Shown: one piece after another, positions 29,831 to 39,434 of the stretch
Position numbering within the stretch: the stretch's first letter is position 1
How the letters are laid out: each line of letters opens with the position of its first letter
NCBI GenBank assembly: GCA_022072125.1
Contig: JAJVIH010000016.1
Coordinates: 307,856 to 371,855, forward strand
DNA length: 64,000 nt
Direction: 5' to 3'
Origin: Myxococcota bacterium
GTDB lineage: Bacteria > Myxococcota > JAJVIH01
The notes under the pieces: generated by a model
Seen by the model: the letters and a program-made list of their open reading frames with translations, nothing else
Database searches by the model: none
Told to the model about the DNA's origin: nothing
Made by a program: the position numbers and the translations under genes

Positions 29831-30312
29831 CGCAGCCGCTCCGCCAGTTGGGTGGATGAATGGGTCTTGGCGTCGCCCGCGATCACGATGCGCGCGCCGA
29901 TCTCCGCGATCACCTGGCGTTCGGGGAGTTGTTCCGGCGTGTAATCCGTTCCCTTGATCACCACATGGGGGCGCAGCAGGCGGATGATGCCGGCGGCGGT
30001 ATCTTCCGCGAACCAGGTGACATGGCTGACGCAGCGCAACCCCGCCAGCACCTCCATGCGTTCGGCGAGAGGGTGAACGGGCCTGCCCGGTCCCTTGGAG
30101 CGGCGCACCGACTCATCGCTGTTGACGGCGAGAATAAGCACGTCCGCGTGGCGCGCTCCTTCTTCCAGGCAACGGATATGCCCCACGTGCAGGATGTCGA
30201 AACAGCCGTTGGCGAGCCCGATGGTTTGTCCCTGCTGGCGTAGCGCGGCGAGGAGATTCGCCAGTTCCTCCGGCGGCTGGATGCGCGGGATATTTGCGGA
30301 AAGCTGACTCAT
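29827..30312 (-). CDS. rfaE2: D-glycero-beta-D-manno-heptose 1-phosphate adenylyltransferase
   Basis: TIGLANGCFDILHVGHIRCLEEGARHADVLILAVNSDESVRRSKGPGRPVHPLAERMEVLAGL; GTD.TPEQLPER. Confidence 0.92.
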   Translation of the reverse strand: MSQLSANIPRIQPPEELANLLAALRQQGQTIGLANGCFDILHVGHIRCLEEGARHADVLILAVNSDESVRRSKGPGRPVHPLAERMEVLAGLRCVSHVTWFAEDTAAGIIRLLRPHVVIKGTDYTPEQLPERQVIAEIGARIVIAGDAKTHSSTQLAERLR

Positions 30313-30399
30313 GCGGTTGTTGGTGCTCCCCTCACCGGCGCAGGCGGCCCGGGGACCGGGAACTCCGCGAAATGACGGAAATCTTCCACAAACATCCTT

Positions 30400-31341
30400 T
30401 CAAACAGGTCTGGCGCCGTCTTCCGGACGCCAGAGCACCGTGCCGGGACGTTGCACCGCGCGTGAGGTGATCTCCGCCGCGAAACGCAGGGCCTCGCGCA
30501 GCGGCGCGCCAGCCACGCGCGCGCTGAAAGCCGCCGCCAGGGCCACATCGCCGGCGCCCACATCGCTCACCGCCCGGACGGGATGGGTTTCCATGTGTTC
30601 CGTCTCTTCCCGCGCGTGAATGATGGCGAAGCCGCGCGCGCCCAGCGTGACCACGATCTCCTCCGGTCCGGCGGGGCGGCGGACACGGCGTCGCAATCGC
30701 CCCTGGCCGTCCCAGATGGATTCGCCGGTCAGCTTCCGCCATTCGTTTTCATTGGGCATGATGAGAGTGCAGGGCGGGTAGGCGCCCAGGTGATGGCGGC
30801 TGTCCACCGCAACTGGAACGCCGCGATCCATCAGTTCGCCGCACAGGTTGATCCAGCGCTCCGGCGGCGCGCCGGGAGGGTGGTGATCCACCACGATGCA
30901 GGCGGCGGGAGTTCCGGGAAGGATGGCGGACCAGTCGAGCGGTCCCACGGAAATTTGTTCCGGGCGTTCATCACGGCGTTCCATCACACGGATTGCTTTC
31001 GAGGCGGCGTCCACCCCCACCACACGCCGGGCTGTCCACGGCGGTTGCGGCGGTTCGTCCGTGTAAAGCAGTTCCACGCCATCCAGTTCGAGCAGGCGGA
31101 CCAGTTCCGCGCCGGGCCCGCCAGGGGGCGGACACACGAACCAGGTACGTACGCCCAGCAAGGCCAGTTGCTGGGCCACATGGGCGGCGGCGCCCGGCGC
31201 GGCTGCGGGCATATCCGCCAGTTCGCGCGCGGCGTCCGGCGTGGGGGTCCAGATATCCAGCATCGGCGTGCCCGTGATCAACCAGGGCTGGCCGCTTTGG
31301 CTCGCGATCGCCTTCAACCAGTCTTGCAAGCCGCCGTTCAT
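30400..31341 (-). CDS. Divergent PfkB-family kinase, probable D-beta-D-heptose 7-phosphate kinase (RfaE1-like)
   Basis: LIMPNENEWRKLTG...VTLGARGFAIIHAREE...VRAVSDVGAGDVALAAAFSARVAGAPLREALRFAAEITSRAVQRPGT; located next to rfaE2. Confidence 0.75.
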   Translation of the reverse strand: MNGGLQDWLKAIASQSGQPWLITGTPMLDIWTPTPDAARELADMPAAAPGAAAHVAQQLALLGVRTWFVCPPPGGPGAELVRLLELDGVELLYTDEPPQPPWTARRVVGVDAASKAIRVMERRDERPEQISVGPLDWSAILPGTPAACIVVDHHPPGAPPERWINLCGELMDRGVPVAVDSRHHLGAYPPCTLIMPNENEWRKLTGESIWDGQGRLRRRVRRPAGPEEIVVTLGARGFAIIHAREETEHMETHPVRAVSDVGAGDVALAAAFSARVAGAPLREALRFAAEITSRAVQRPGTVLWRPEDGARPV

Positions 31342-32222
31342 GAGGGAAGTTCCGTGTCCGGCTTCACTTTCCAGCGCCGGTGCAACCATAACCACTGGTC
31401 CGGGTGTTGTCGAACGATGGACTCGATAACCTGGGCGAACAGCGCGGTGTTGGCGGCGACAAAACGAGCCCGATCCTGGCTTTCCACCAGTTGCAGGGCG
31501 GGCATCACCACGGCGCGGTAGCGTCCCGGGGCTTCATACAGGCAATAGGCGGGCAGCACCGGCGCGCCGGTCATCCACGCCAGACGTGCGAGTCCGCTGC
31601 TGGTGGCGGCGGGCCGGCCGAAAAAGGGAGTGATTACGCCGTCTCTGCCGGGCGCGTGCTGGTCGAGGATATACCCCACGGCTTCATTGCGTTTGAGGGC
31701 CGCCGTCAGTTCGCGGGCCGCCTGGCCGCCCCGCGACACCAGCCGGAGACCGAAGCGGGCGCGGGTTTCCATCCAGAAGCGATCCACGGCGGCTGATTTC
31801 AGGCGGCGGGTGACAATGGTCAGCGGCGAGCCGCGCGCGGCCTGGGCGCAGCAAAACAGATCCCAATGGCCGATGTGCAGGGTCAGCACCAGCACGCCGC
31901 GTCCGAGCGCGCGCGCGTTTTCGTAATGCTCCAGCCCTTCCGTCGCGACAAGATCGGTGATTTGCCCGCGATCCATGGTGGAAAGTTTGAGCATGGTGAA
32001 GGCCGATCGGGCGGTGTTACGGATGCATTCCCTGGCGATGGCGTTTGTTTGTTCACTGTCCAGGTTTTCGCCAAAGGCCTCGCGCAACTGGCGTTTCACC
32101 AGCCCGCGCCGGATGGGGACAAGGTAAAACCACGCCCAGCCGATGATTTCGCCGATCTTTTCCGCGCTGGACCAGGGGAGCAGGGCCAAAACCCGCGCCG
32201 TCAATTCAAGGAGGAGCCGCAT
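31338..32222 (-). CDS. Lipid A lauroyl/late acyltransferase (LpxL/HtrB family)
   Basis: LVKRQLREAFGENL...GRGVLVLTLHIGHWDLF...YILDQHAPGRDGVITPFFGRPAATSSGLARLAWMTGAPVLPAY. Confidence 0.9.
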   Translation of the reverse strand: MRLLLELTARVLALLPWSSAEKIGEIIGWAWFYLVPIRRGLVKRQLREAFGENLDSEQTNAIARECIRNTARSAFTMLKLSTMDRGQITDLVATEGLEHYENARALGRGVLVLTLHIGHWDLFCCAQAARGSPLTIVTRRLKSAAVDRFWMETRARFGLRLVSRGGQAARELTAALKRNEAVGYILDQHAPGRDGVITPFFGRPAATSSGLARLAWMTGAPVLPAYCLYEAPGRYRAVVMPALQLVESQDRARFVAANTALFAQVIESIVRQHPDQWLWLHRRWKVKPDTELPS

Positions 32223-33297
32223 GGAATCCGGAGAAGCCCGGCAGCGCGCGCACCGCCGCTAGCAACCAGGTTCCGCCCGCCGTGCAGACGAGCCGGGTCC
32301 GCGCCACGCGCGCCTGCTGGCGCAGGGGGGAAGACGGCGAGATGCGCGCCGCGTCCTTGGCGGTGGTGATCAGCAGGGCGCCTTCATGCCGCTGGAGCGC
32401 CCGGAGTATTTTCCGTTCGCCGCCGCCCGCGTACCGGTGATGATCCGCGTACCAGAGGGTCTCCGCCACTTCACCCCCCAGGTGTTCGATGGCGCGCTGG
32501 AAACGCCCGGGGCTTGCGATCCCGGCGAATAGCACGCAGCGTTTCCCCCGCAGATCCTCCGGCGCAAGAACGGCGCCAGGACCCATGGGTTCGATAGCGG
32601 TGATCCGCCGCTCCAGCATGGCCATGCGCGGCCCGTCATGGCTGAAGGGGATATTCAGGCCGCGTTCTGGATCGCGCGCCGGTTCGCCGTCGCTGATGAA
32701 GCAGATCAGCGGCAGGGCGCGCAGCCGTTCGGGCGGCTCGCGCAACGGACCGGCGGGGAAGCGTTTTCCGTTGCCCACGGGTTGCCGCGCCGGCAGCGCC
32801 ACCGCGTGCATGTCACAAATGAGTCCGCGGCTTTGCAGGCTGTCATCGAAGAGGATCAAATCCGGCTTTGCTCCGCTGTCCATCAATAGCCGGACCCCTT
32901 CCTTGCGCTTGGCCGCGCAGACGATCCGCCACTGCGGATGTTGGCGCTTGAGCATCAGCGGCTCATCCCCCGCGCGGGAGGAATCCATGTTGGTCTCCAC
33001 CTCCAGGACGGCGCTGTCTTCATCGTCGCGGCCATAGCCGCGGGTGACCACGGCGACCCGCCGGCCCGCGCCGGAGACCCATTCGCCGAAGTATTCCACC
33101 AGCGGGGTTTTGCCGGCCCCTCCCGCCCAGATGGAGCCCACCCCGAGCAGCGCCGCGCGCGTGTCCGGACGTTCCGCCGCCGCCCGATCTTCCGCGAGGA
33201 CGCGGTCAACCAACGATCCGGTCAGGCGCGCGAAAGGCTCCAGCAGACGGGAGGCCGGGCCATCACGCAGCATCCAGGGTTGAGGAAAACGGATCAT
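32206..33297 (-). CDS. lpxK: Tetraacyldisaccharide 4'-kinase
   Basis: LLGVGSIWAGGAGKTPLVEYFGEWVSGAGRRVAVVTRGYGRD...GDEPLMLKRQ...LLITTAKDAARI. Confidence 0.92.
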   Translation of the reverse strand: MIRFPQPWMLRDGPASRLLEPFARLTGSLVDRVLAEDRAAAERPDTRAALLGVGSIWAGGAGKTPLVEYFGEWVSGAGRRVAVVTRGYGRDDEDSAVLEVETNMDSSRAGDEPLMLKRQHPQWRIVCAAKRKEGVRLLMDSGAKPDLILFDDSLQSRGLICDMHAVALPARQPVGNGKRFPAGPLREPPERLRALPLICFISDGEPARDPERGLNIPFSHDGPRMAMLERRITAIEPMGPGAVLAPEDLRGKRCVLFAGIASPGRFQRAIEHLGGEVAETLWYADHHRYAGGGERKILRALQRHEGALLITTAKDAARISPSSPLRQQARVARTRLVCTAGGTWLLAAVRALPGFSGFHAAPP

Positions 33298-34328
33298 GCA
33301 AAACTATCCAGCGCCTTCAACACCCGTTCCGGAGTGAGTTCGCGCATACACCGGTGGTGGTCCAGGGGACATCCGGCGCCGCCGAGGTTAGAGCACGGCT
33401 GGCAGGGCAAATCCAGATGGAGGACATGGTGATCCGGACCGCGGGGCGCCCAGCGCTCGACGGGAGTCGGTCCGAACAACCCCACGGTGGGTACGCCGCA
33501 GGCCGCGGCCAGATGCAGCGGACCGGAATCGGCGCTGATCACCCGTTTCGCGCACCGGATCAGGGCCGCCAATTCCCCGGTGTCCATGCCGCCGGCGGCG
33601 GGCAGCAGGGACAGTCCGGAAAGCCTCCGCAATTCTTCCGCCATCGCCTCTTCTCCGGGACCATGGAGCAGAACCGCTGGAACGCCCTGCCGGTCCAGGG
33701 CGTGGAACAGTTCCGCCGCGTGTTCCAGCGGCCATGCCTTGCTGGAACGGCTGGCGTGAGGATGAAGCGCCACGAATCCCCCGGGGGGAAGCGCGTGAGC
33801 CTTCATAAATCGCAAGGCGGCAGCCGCGGCGTCGCGGCTTTCCCATACCGCCAGGGGGAAGCGATCGGCCCGCGCACCGGCGGATTCCGGCGCCCAGTCC
33901 GGCGGAAGCGCATCAAAATACCAGTCCGCCTGCCAGACATGGCGGAAGACACGGGGAAAACCCGTCAGTTCGCGGAGGGCGTCCAGCGCGCCGCGCTTGC
34001 GGAAAACCCCATGAATCCCAGGCTTTAGCCGTCTTGCAAATAGGCGGGTGGAGAGTTTGCCTTGGAGATCCACAACCGCCAGGGGTTGGCCGCTGGGACG
34101 CCATGCCGCCCGATCCTCCCAGGCGATGGATTCGATTCCCGGCGCCGTCGCGAACAGGGGCAGCAGGGCCCGGCTGGTCATGAGGGTCAACCTGCCGTCC
34201 GGAAACCATGCCCGCAGCGCCTGCAACAAGGGCGTGGCCAGCACCACATCCCCCAGCCGGCCGCAACGGATGAGCAGGGTATGTCCAGGCGCGGCCCGGC
34301 TGGCGGATTGGATGTGGGGCGGCTCCAT
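33294..34328 (-). CDS. Glycosyltransferase family 9 (ADP-heptose:LPS heptosyltransferase-like)
   Basis: HTLLIRCGRLGDVVLATPLLQALRAWFPDGRLTLMTS...VALHPHASRSSKAWPLEHAAELFHAL...VISADSGPLHLAAACGVPTVGLFGPT. Confidence 0.92.
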   Translation of the reverse strand: MEPPHIQSASRAAPGHTLLIRCGRLGDVVLATPLLQALRAWFPDGRLTLMTSRALLPLFATAPGIESIAWEDRAAWRPSGQPLAVVDLQGKLSTRLFARRLKPGIHGVFRKRGALDALRELTGFPRVFRHVWQADWYFDALPPDWAPESAGARADRFPLAVWESRDAAAAALRFMKAHALPPGGFVALHPHASRSSKAWPLEHAAELFHALDRQGVPAVLLHGPGEEAMAEELRRLSGLSLLPAAGGMDTGELAALIRCAKRVISADSGPLHLAAACGVPTVGLFGPTPVERWAPRGPDHHVLHLDLPCQPCSNLGGAGCPLDHHRCMRELTPERVLKALDSFA

Positions 34329-34497
34329 GACCCATGTGTAACATTTCCAGACCCCATGTGAGAAAGCTCCAATCTTCAATTGACCCGTGAAAATGAATAT
34401 GGGACTCTGGATCGGGCAAATGACCGATGCCATCGCGGCGTGTCCGCGGCGGTGCGGAAGTTTTGCCCAAGCAGCAACATCACCTGACGGGGACCTT

Positions 34498-35544
34498 ATG
34501 AGCAGCGCCGCCCATGATCGCAAGGAACGAGTAGACTGGTTACTGTCCATTCCCTTCATTCTGATGCACCTGGTTCCGCTGGCCATGTTCTGGCTTGACT
34601 TCACCTGGGTGGACATCACGATCGCGGTGGCGCTCTATTATGTCCGGATGTTCTTCGTCACCGGCGGATATCACCGGTACTTCGCCCACCGGGGTTACAA
34701 GCTGAAGCGCTGGGCCCAGTTCCTGATGGCCTTCGGCGCCCAGACCTCGGCGCAAAAAGGCGCGCTGTGGTGGGCGGGCCATCACCGTCATCACCACAAG
34801 TTCAGCGACACCCCGGAAGACATCCACACCCCCAAGAAGGGGTTGCTGTGGAGCCATATCACCTGGATCATGTCCTAAAAATACCAGGAAACGCCGTTTC
34901 ATCTGATCAAGGATTTCGCCAAATACCCGGAGTTGGTGTTTCTCAATAAATGGCACTGGCTTCCGCCCTTCGCCCTGGCGATCGCCTGCTTCGCCATTGG
35001 CGGCTGGACGGGACTCGTGGTCTGGTTCTTCTTTTCGACCGTGTTGCTGTTCCACGGAACCTTTCTGGTCAATTCGCTGGCCCATATTGTCGGGCAGCGC
35101 CGTTATGTCACCACCGACACCAGCCGCAACTCGTTCATGATCACCTTTTTCACCCTGGGCGAGGGATGGCACAACAACCACCATCACTACGCGCCCAGCG
35201 CCCGCAATGGCTTTTACTGGTGGGAAATTGACATCACTTACTATGTCATCCGGCTTCTCGAACTGGTTGGGGTGGCCTACGACGTGCGCGGCGTGCCGAA
35301 GCATATCATGGAGCGCAACCGCGTGCGCGACGGCCATTTCGACGTGGGTCTGTTCGGCAACTGGCAGCAGAAGGCGGCCCAGGCCCGGCAGCACGCGGAA
35401 GACTTGCGCAAGCAGGCGGGCGAGTTCGCTGAGGAACTCATGGAGTCCACCCGCAAATCCGCCGGCGAGATTGTCGAGAATACCCGCAAATCCGCTGAAG
35501 AACTGGTCATCCTCAGCAAGGGCCCGATGGGCGTCAAGGAATAA
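34498..35544 (+). pseudogene. Acyl-CoA/fatty-acid desaturase interrupted by an in-frame TAA (34876-34878)
   Basis: GGYHRYFAHRGYK (HxxxxH), WWAGHHRHHHKFSD (HxxHH), then SHITWIMS*KYQETPFHLIKDFAKYPELVFLNK in the same frame, and third box GEGWHNNHHHYAPSARNGFYWWEIDITYY. Confidence 0.85.
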
Positions 35545-35987
35545 TGACCGAAGGCTGGCGGAAGGGCCTCGCGGTGGGCTCCCTGTTGGCAACCTTCGCC
35601 GCGTTGACCATCGCCGCCGTCCATCATATCCGCTCCTCCCTCGCGTGGGATGAATACCGGTACCTGCAAATCCAGGCGGCCAGCCAGGCGCCTGCGGCCC
35701 CCCAAACGCTGGTTCCCGCCGTGAGCCCCGCGCAGGCCGCGGTTCCCGCGGCGGCTGGCGGCCGCGCGCCGAGGCGTTCGTCCGTCATCCCGGCCGCGGA
35801 CCCGGTTTTCCAACCCGGCGGATACGATGGCAAGGTTTACGCCACCATGCGGGGAAAGACTTTTCACCGTCCCAGCTGTCCTGTGCTTCATGGCGCGGAC
35901 GAATCGCGTCTCCGCGAATTTCCGTCTCCCCGCAACGCCATGGTATTTCAACTGGAGCCATGCGAACGCTGTCATCCGGAACCCTGA
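35544..35987 (+). CDS. Membrane-anchored protein with C-terminal Ada-like Cys4/His metal-binding motif
   Basis: N-terminal TM; VYATMRGKTFHRPSCPVLHGADESRLREFPSPRNAMVFQLEPCERCHPEP. Confidence 0.6.
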   Translation: MTEGWRKGLAVGSLLATFAALTIAAVHHIRSSLAWDEYRYLQIQAASQAPAAPQTLVPAVSPAQAAVPAAAGGRAPRRSSVIPAADPVFQPGGYDGKVYATMRGKTFHRPSCPVLHGADESRLREFPSPRNAMVFQLEPCERCHPEP

Positions 35988-36685
35988 TCACCGCGGCTCT
36001 TGCGGCTTGCTGGCCGGCCTGGGACAACCCGGCTCTCGCCCAACCCCGATCAGATGTCATGGAACCGTCCGCAGCCACCGCCGTCCGGCGTGATTCTCCT
36101 CCCGTGATCAGCGATCCGGCGGATCCGCGCGTGCGCCTGGTGGACGCCGGGGCGGCGATTCCCCACGCCAGGCTGGATGTACGTTACGCGACCGCCAACA
36201 ACTTCACCGGAAAGACGCTGTACCCGATCGCCCGCTGTCTGTTGCGCAAGGAAGCGGTGGAAAAACTCAAACTGGCGGCGCAACGGCTTTACAAGCAGGG
36301 AATTGGCGTGGTGCTGCACGATTGCTACCGGCCCCATTCGATTCAATGGAAGCTGTGGGACGTGATTCCGAAGGAGGGCTACGTGGCCAACCCGCGCAAG
36401 GGTTCGGTGCATAACCGCGGTTGTGCGGTGGACCTGTCGCTCTATGATTTATCCACCGGAAAAACCCTTGAAATGCCGTCGGAGTACGACGAATTCAACC
36501 GGAAGGCGTGGCATTCCTGGAAGAACGCTCCCGCCCTCCAGTTGCGCAACCGTGAAGTCCTGCGCGCAGCCATGACCCAGGCGGGATTCCGGGCCAATCC
36601 CATGGAATGGTGGCATTACGAACTTCCCCGGGCGGGCCGTTACCCGCTGCTGGATGTGCCCCTCGACGCGCGCGTGGCGGAATAG
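35960..36685 (+). CDS. Exported D-Ala-D-Ala dipeptidase (VanX/DdpX-like, peptidase M15D)
   Basis: LDVRYATANNFTGKTLYPIARCLLRKEAVEKL...VLHDCYRPHSIQWKLWDVIP...GSVHNRGCAVDLSLYDL...NPMEWWHYEL. Confidence 0.9.
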   Translation: MRTLSSGTLITAALAACWPAWDNPALAQPRSDVMEPSAATAVRRDSPPVISDPADPRVRLVDAGAAIPHARLDVRYATANNFTGKTLYPIARCLLRKEAVEKLKLAAQRLYKQGIGVVLHDCYRPHSIQWKLWDVIPKEGYVANPRKGSVHNRGCAVDLSLYDLSTGKTLEMPSEYDEFNRKAWHSWKNAPALQLRNREVLRAAMTQAGFRANPMEWWHYELPRAGRYPLLDVPLDARVAE

Positions 36686-36827
36686 CCTGATCACCTGGAG
36701 CGGATGGAGCCGCCCGCCGCGCGCTTCAACGCCGCCATCTCCCCCCGGACATTGCGAACCTCACCCCGCCGTGGAGCGGGAGATTTCTGTCTTTGGTTGA
36801 GCCATGCGGCTTGAATCAGCATGAAAA

Positions 36828-36855
36828 CCACCCCTTGCCGCGACGCAAGGGGTGG
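36828..36855 (-). terminator. GC-rich hairpin, possible terminator
   Basis: CCACCCCTTGC-cgcgac-GCAAGGGGTGG; U-tract (TTTTC) only on the minus strand; orientation relative to genes is unclear. Confidence 0.4.
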
Positions 36856-36979
36856 CGAAGTTCCGGTGCGATGCGGCTGGGGCGGGATGGGGTGATTTTC
36901 CTTCTTCCGGATATCAAACGCCTTGGGAGGTCCGGAGCAAAATTGCCTGCGGGACAAAGGCTCATTACGATCCGGCTGC

Positions 36980-39433
36980 GTGACTCATCCAGACCCATCC
37001 CGCGGCGCCGCGGCCGCGATTTTGTTGTTCGTCCTTTTCGTGACGGCGGGGGGAACCATGCCGCCAGCACGGGCGGTCAACGGCGGCGGTCCGGCCACCG
37101 CGGCGGCGATTGACGCGCCGCCCATTCCGCCGCCAGACGAAGCGGAGGAGGAAGCGGGGGCCGCGTTTCCGTCTCCGGATGTTCTCACCTCTTCCGCGCC
37201 GCCCATGGCGAGCCGCGAATGGTTCAACTGGGGCGCGCCATTCAACCGCGCCCTGGATACGTTCCATCGCGGCGAACATGAAGCGGCGCTCCGGGAATTC
37301 GATCAACTGGCGGCCGCCGCGAAAGATCCGGTCATGATGTCGCGGGCGCGCCTGATGGCTGGCCGCGCCCTGCTGGAGTTGGAGCGTCCGCGCGAGGCGC
37401 TGGCGCGTTTCGAGGCCTGCGACATTCGCGAGTATCACCTCGCGGATGTATGCGGCTGGTCGCGCGTCCACGCCGGATTTCTCCTGCGCGACTGGGCGGC
37501 GGCGCTGGACGCGGCGGACCGCTTCCTGCGCGAGCGCCCCCGCAGCCGCTTTTTCCGGCGGACGCAATTCAAGCGCGCGGACATCCTGTACGCCAGCGGA
37601 CGCCTCCATGAAGCGCTGGAGTCCTACACCCGGCTGATCAAACGCCATCCGGCGTCGGAATTCAGCGATGCGGCGCGCTTCACAGTCGCCGATATCCTGC
37701 TGGAGTTGGGCCGGCAGGAAGAGGCTTCGCGCGCCTTCTGGACGTTGTGGACCGATTATCCGACGTCCGTGTATGCGCCGCGCGCGGCCAATCGTCTGCG
37801 CGAACTCCGGGACGCGCCAGTCAAGCCGGGCGCGAAAGAGCGTTTGAGACGGGCCATCCGCTTTGAAGCGGCGCGCTGGCGAAAATCGGCCTACCTGGAA
37901 TACACCTCGCTGATTGATCGCCTGAAGTCCGGATCGGATGAATACGAAAACGTCCAACTCAAGCGCGCCAAATACCTGTTCGCGGAGAAGGAGAACGATT
38001 CCGCGCTGGGCCTTTTCAACCACCTCGCGGAAAGCTCGAAGCGCGATGACATCCGCGCCGATGCGCTGCTGCACGTGGCGAGAATCCGCGCGCGCACCGG
38101 TCCGGCGGAAGACACCGCGGCGGCCTACCTGGAAATCGTCCGCCAGTTCCCCAAATCCCCTATCGCGGGCCGGGCGCTCTACATGGCCGGCTGGACCTGG
38201 TACGACAGCGGCGAGTATCGCAGGGCGATCCCATATTACGAACGGCTGGTGAAGGAATACCCCCGCTACGAGGAGATGGACGAAGCCTTGTGGCAGTTGG
38301 GGTGGAACCACTGGCTGCTGGGCGCCTGGAACAAGGCCGAGGGCGCCTTCCGCAAACTGGCGAGCGGTTACCCGGGGACGGAGAGCGGAGCGCGCGGCCG
38401 TTATTTCCTGGCGCGCGCGCTGATGAAGCAGAACCGCAGGGAGGCCGCGATTTTCGAGTTGCGCCGCCTGCCCCTGGACGCCGCCGCCAGCTACTATAGC
38501 GTGCTGGCGGTGGGACAACTCAACGCCCTGAATACGCCGGCTTCGCTGATGGCCGACGCCATGCGTCCGGATTACGATCAGATGCGCGATGGCCTGCGTG
38601 AGGCGCTGACGGCTAACCTGGATCCGGCTGGTCTGGAATCCGTCTTCGGTGATCCGGAGAGCCTGGCCGCCTTCCGCCGCGCCGCCGAATTGCTGGGCCT
38701 GGGCTTCTATGACGACGCCGTCGAGGAATTGCACGCGGTGCGGCGGGATCGCAACAGCAACCCGCGGCTGATTGTGGCCCTGGCCCGCATGCAGGCCCTT
38801 GCCGGGGATTTTCACGGCATGTTCCAGATCGCAAGGATGCGCTTCGCGGGCGAACTGGAGCGCGAACTTCATCCCGGCAACCTGGATGTTTTCCGTCTGG
38901 CTTGGCCGGAGGCGTTTCCCGCCGAGGTCAAAAAACACGCGGGAGAATATGGCGTGGATACCTCCCTGGTGCTCGCCATCATGCGCGAGGAGAGCACCTT
39001 CCGCCCCCGGGTGCGTTCGCCGGTGAACGCCATCGGGCTGATGCAAATCATGCCCTACACCGGCCGCCGCATCGCCGCGCTGTTGCGGGCCGGTGATTAT
39101 GAGACCGGACAACTGGCCATGCCGCAGGTCAGCATCCGTTTTGGCGCATGGTATCTGTCGCAGTTGTTATACAAGTACCACGGCAACCCCGTGCTGGCGG
39201 CGGCGGCCTATAACGCGGGCCCGCGCGCGGCGGATCGCTGGCTGAGCCGCCATGGTCATATGGACATGGACGAATTCGTGGAGATGATCGGCTATCTCGA
39301 AACCCGCAATTACGTGAAGCGGGTCATTCGCAGCATGGCCATGTACCAGGTGCTTTATTCAGGCAGTTCGACGCTGACCGCCGCGCCGCTTTCCCGTCCA
39401 CCCGCGCCGCCGCGCTCCAACATCAACTGGTGA
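36980..39433 (+). CDS. Soluble lytic murein transglycosylase (Slt70-like) with TPR-rich N-terminal region
   Basis: Repeated TPR-like helices; EYGVDTSLVLAIMREESTFRPRVRSPVNAIGLMQIMPYTGRRIA...AAAAYNAGPRAADRWLSRHG. GTG start proposed (signal peptide AAAAILLFVLFVTAGG). Confidence 0.9.
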   Translation: MTHPDPSRGAAAAILLFVLFVTAGGTMPPARAVNGGGPATAAAIDAPPIPPPDEAEEEAGAAFPSPDVLTSSAPPMASREWFNWGAPFNRALDTFHRGEHEAALREFDQLAAAAKDPVMMSRARLMAGRALLELERPREALARFEACDIREYHLADVCGWSRVHAGFLLRDWAAALDAADRFLRERPRSRFFRRTQFKRADILYASGRLHEALESYTRLIKRHPASEFSDAARFTVADILLELGRQEEASRAFWTLWTDYPTSVYAPRAANRLRELRDAPVKPGAKERLRRAIRFEAARWRKSAYLEYTSLIDRLKSGSDEYENVQLKRAKYLFAEKENDSALGLFNHLAESSKRDDIRADALLHVARIRARTGPAEDTAAAYLEIVRQFPKSPIAGRALYMAGWTWYDSGEYRRAIPYYERLVKEYPRYEEMDEALWQLGWNHWLLGAWNKAEGAFRKLASGYPGTESGARGRYFLARALMKQNRREAAIFELRRLPLDAAASYYSVLAVGQLNALNTPASLMADAMRPDYDQMRDGLREALTANLDPAGLESVFGDPESLAAFRRAAELLGLGFYDDAVEELHAVRRDRNSNPRLIVALARMQALAGDFHGMFQIARMRFAGELERELHPGNLDVFRLAWPEAFPAEVKKHAGEYGVDTSLVLAIMREESTFRPRVRSPVNAIGLMQIMPYTGRRIAALLRAGDYETGQLAMPQVSIRFGAWYLSQLLYKYHGNPVLAAAAYNAGPRAADRWLSRHGHMDMDEFVEMIGYLETRNYVKRVIRSMAMYQVLYSGSSTLTAAPLSRPPAPPRSNINW

Positions 39434-39434
39434 C

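Noticed and set aside
36965-39112. 715-aa minus ORF
   Set aside because: Antisense of the Slt transglycosylase; no recognisable domain.
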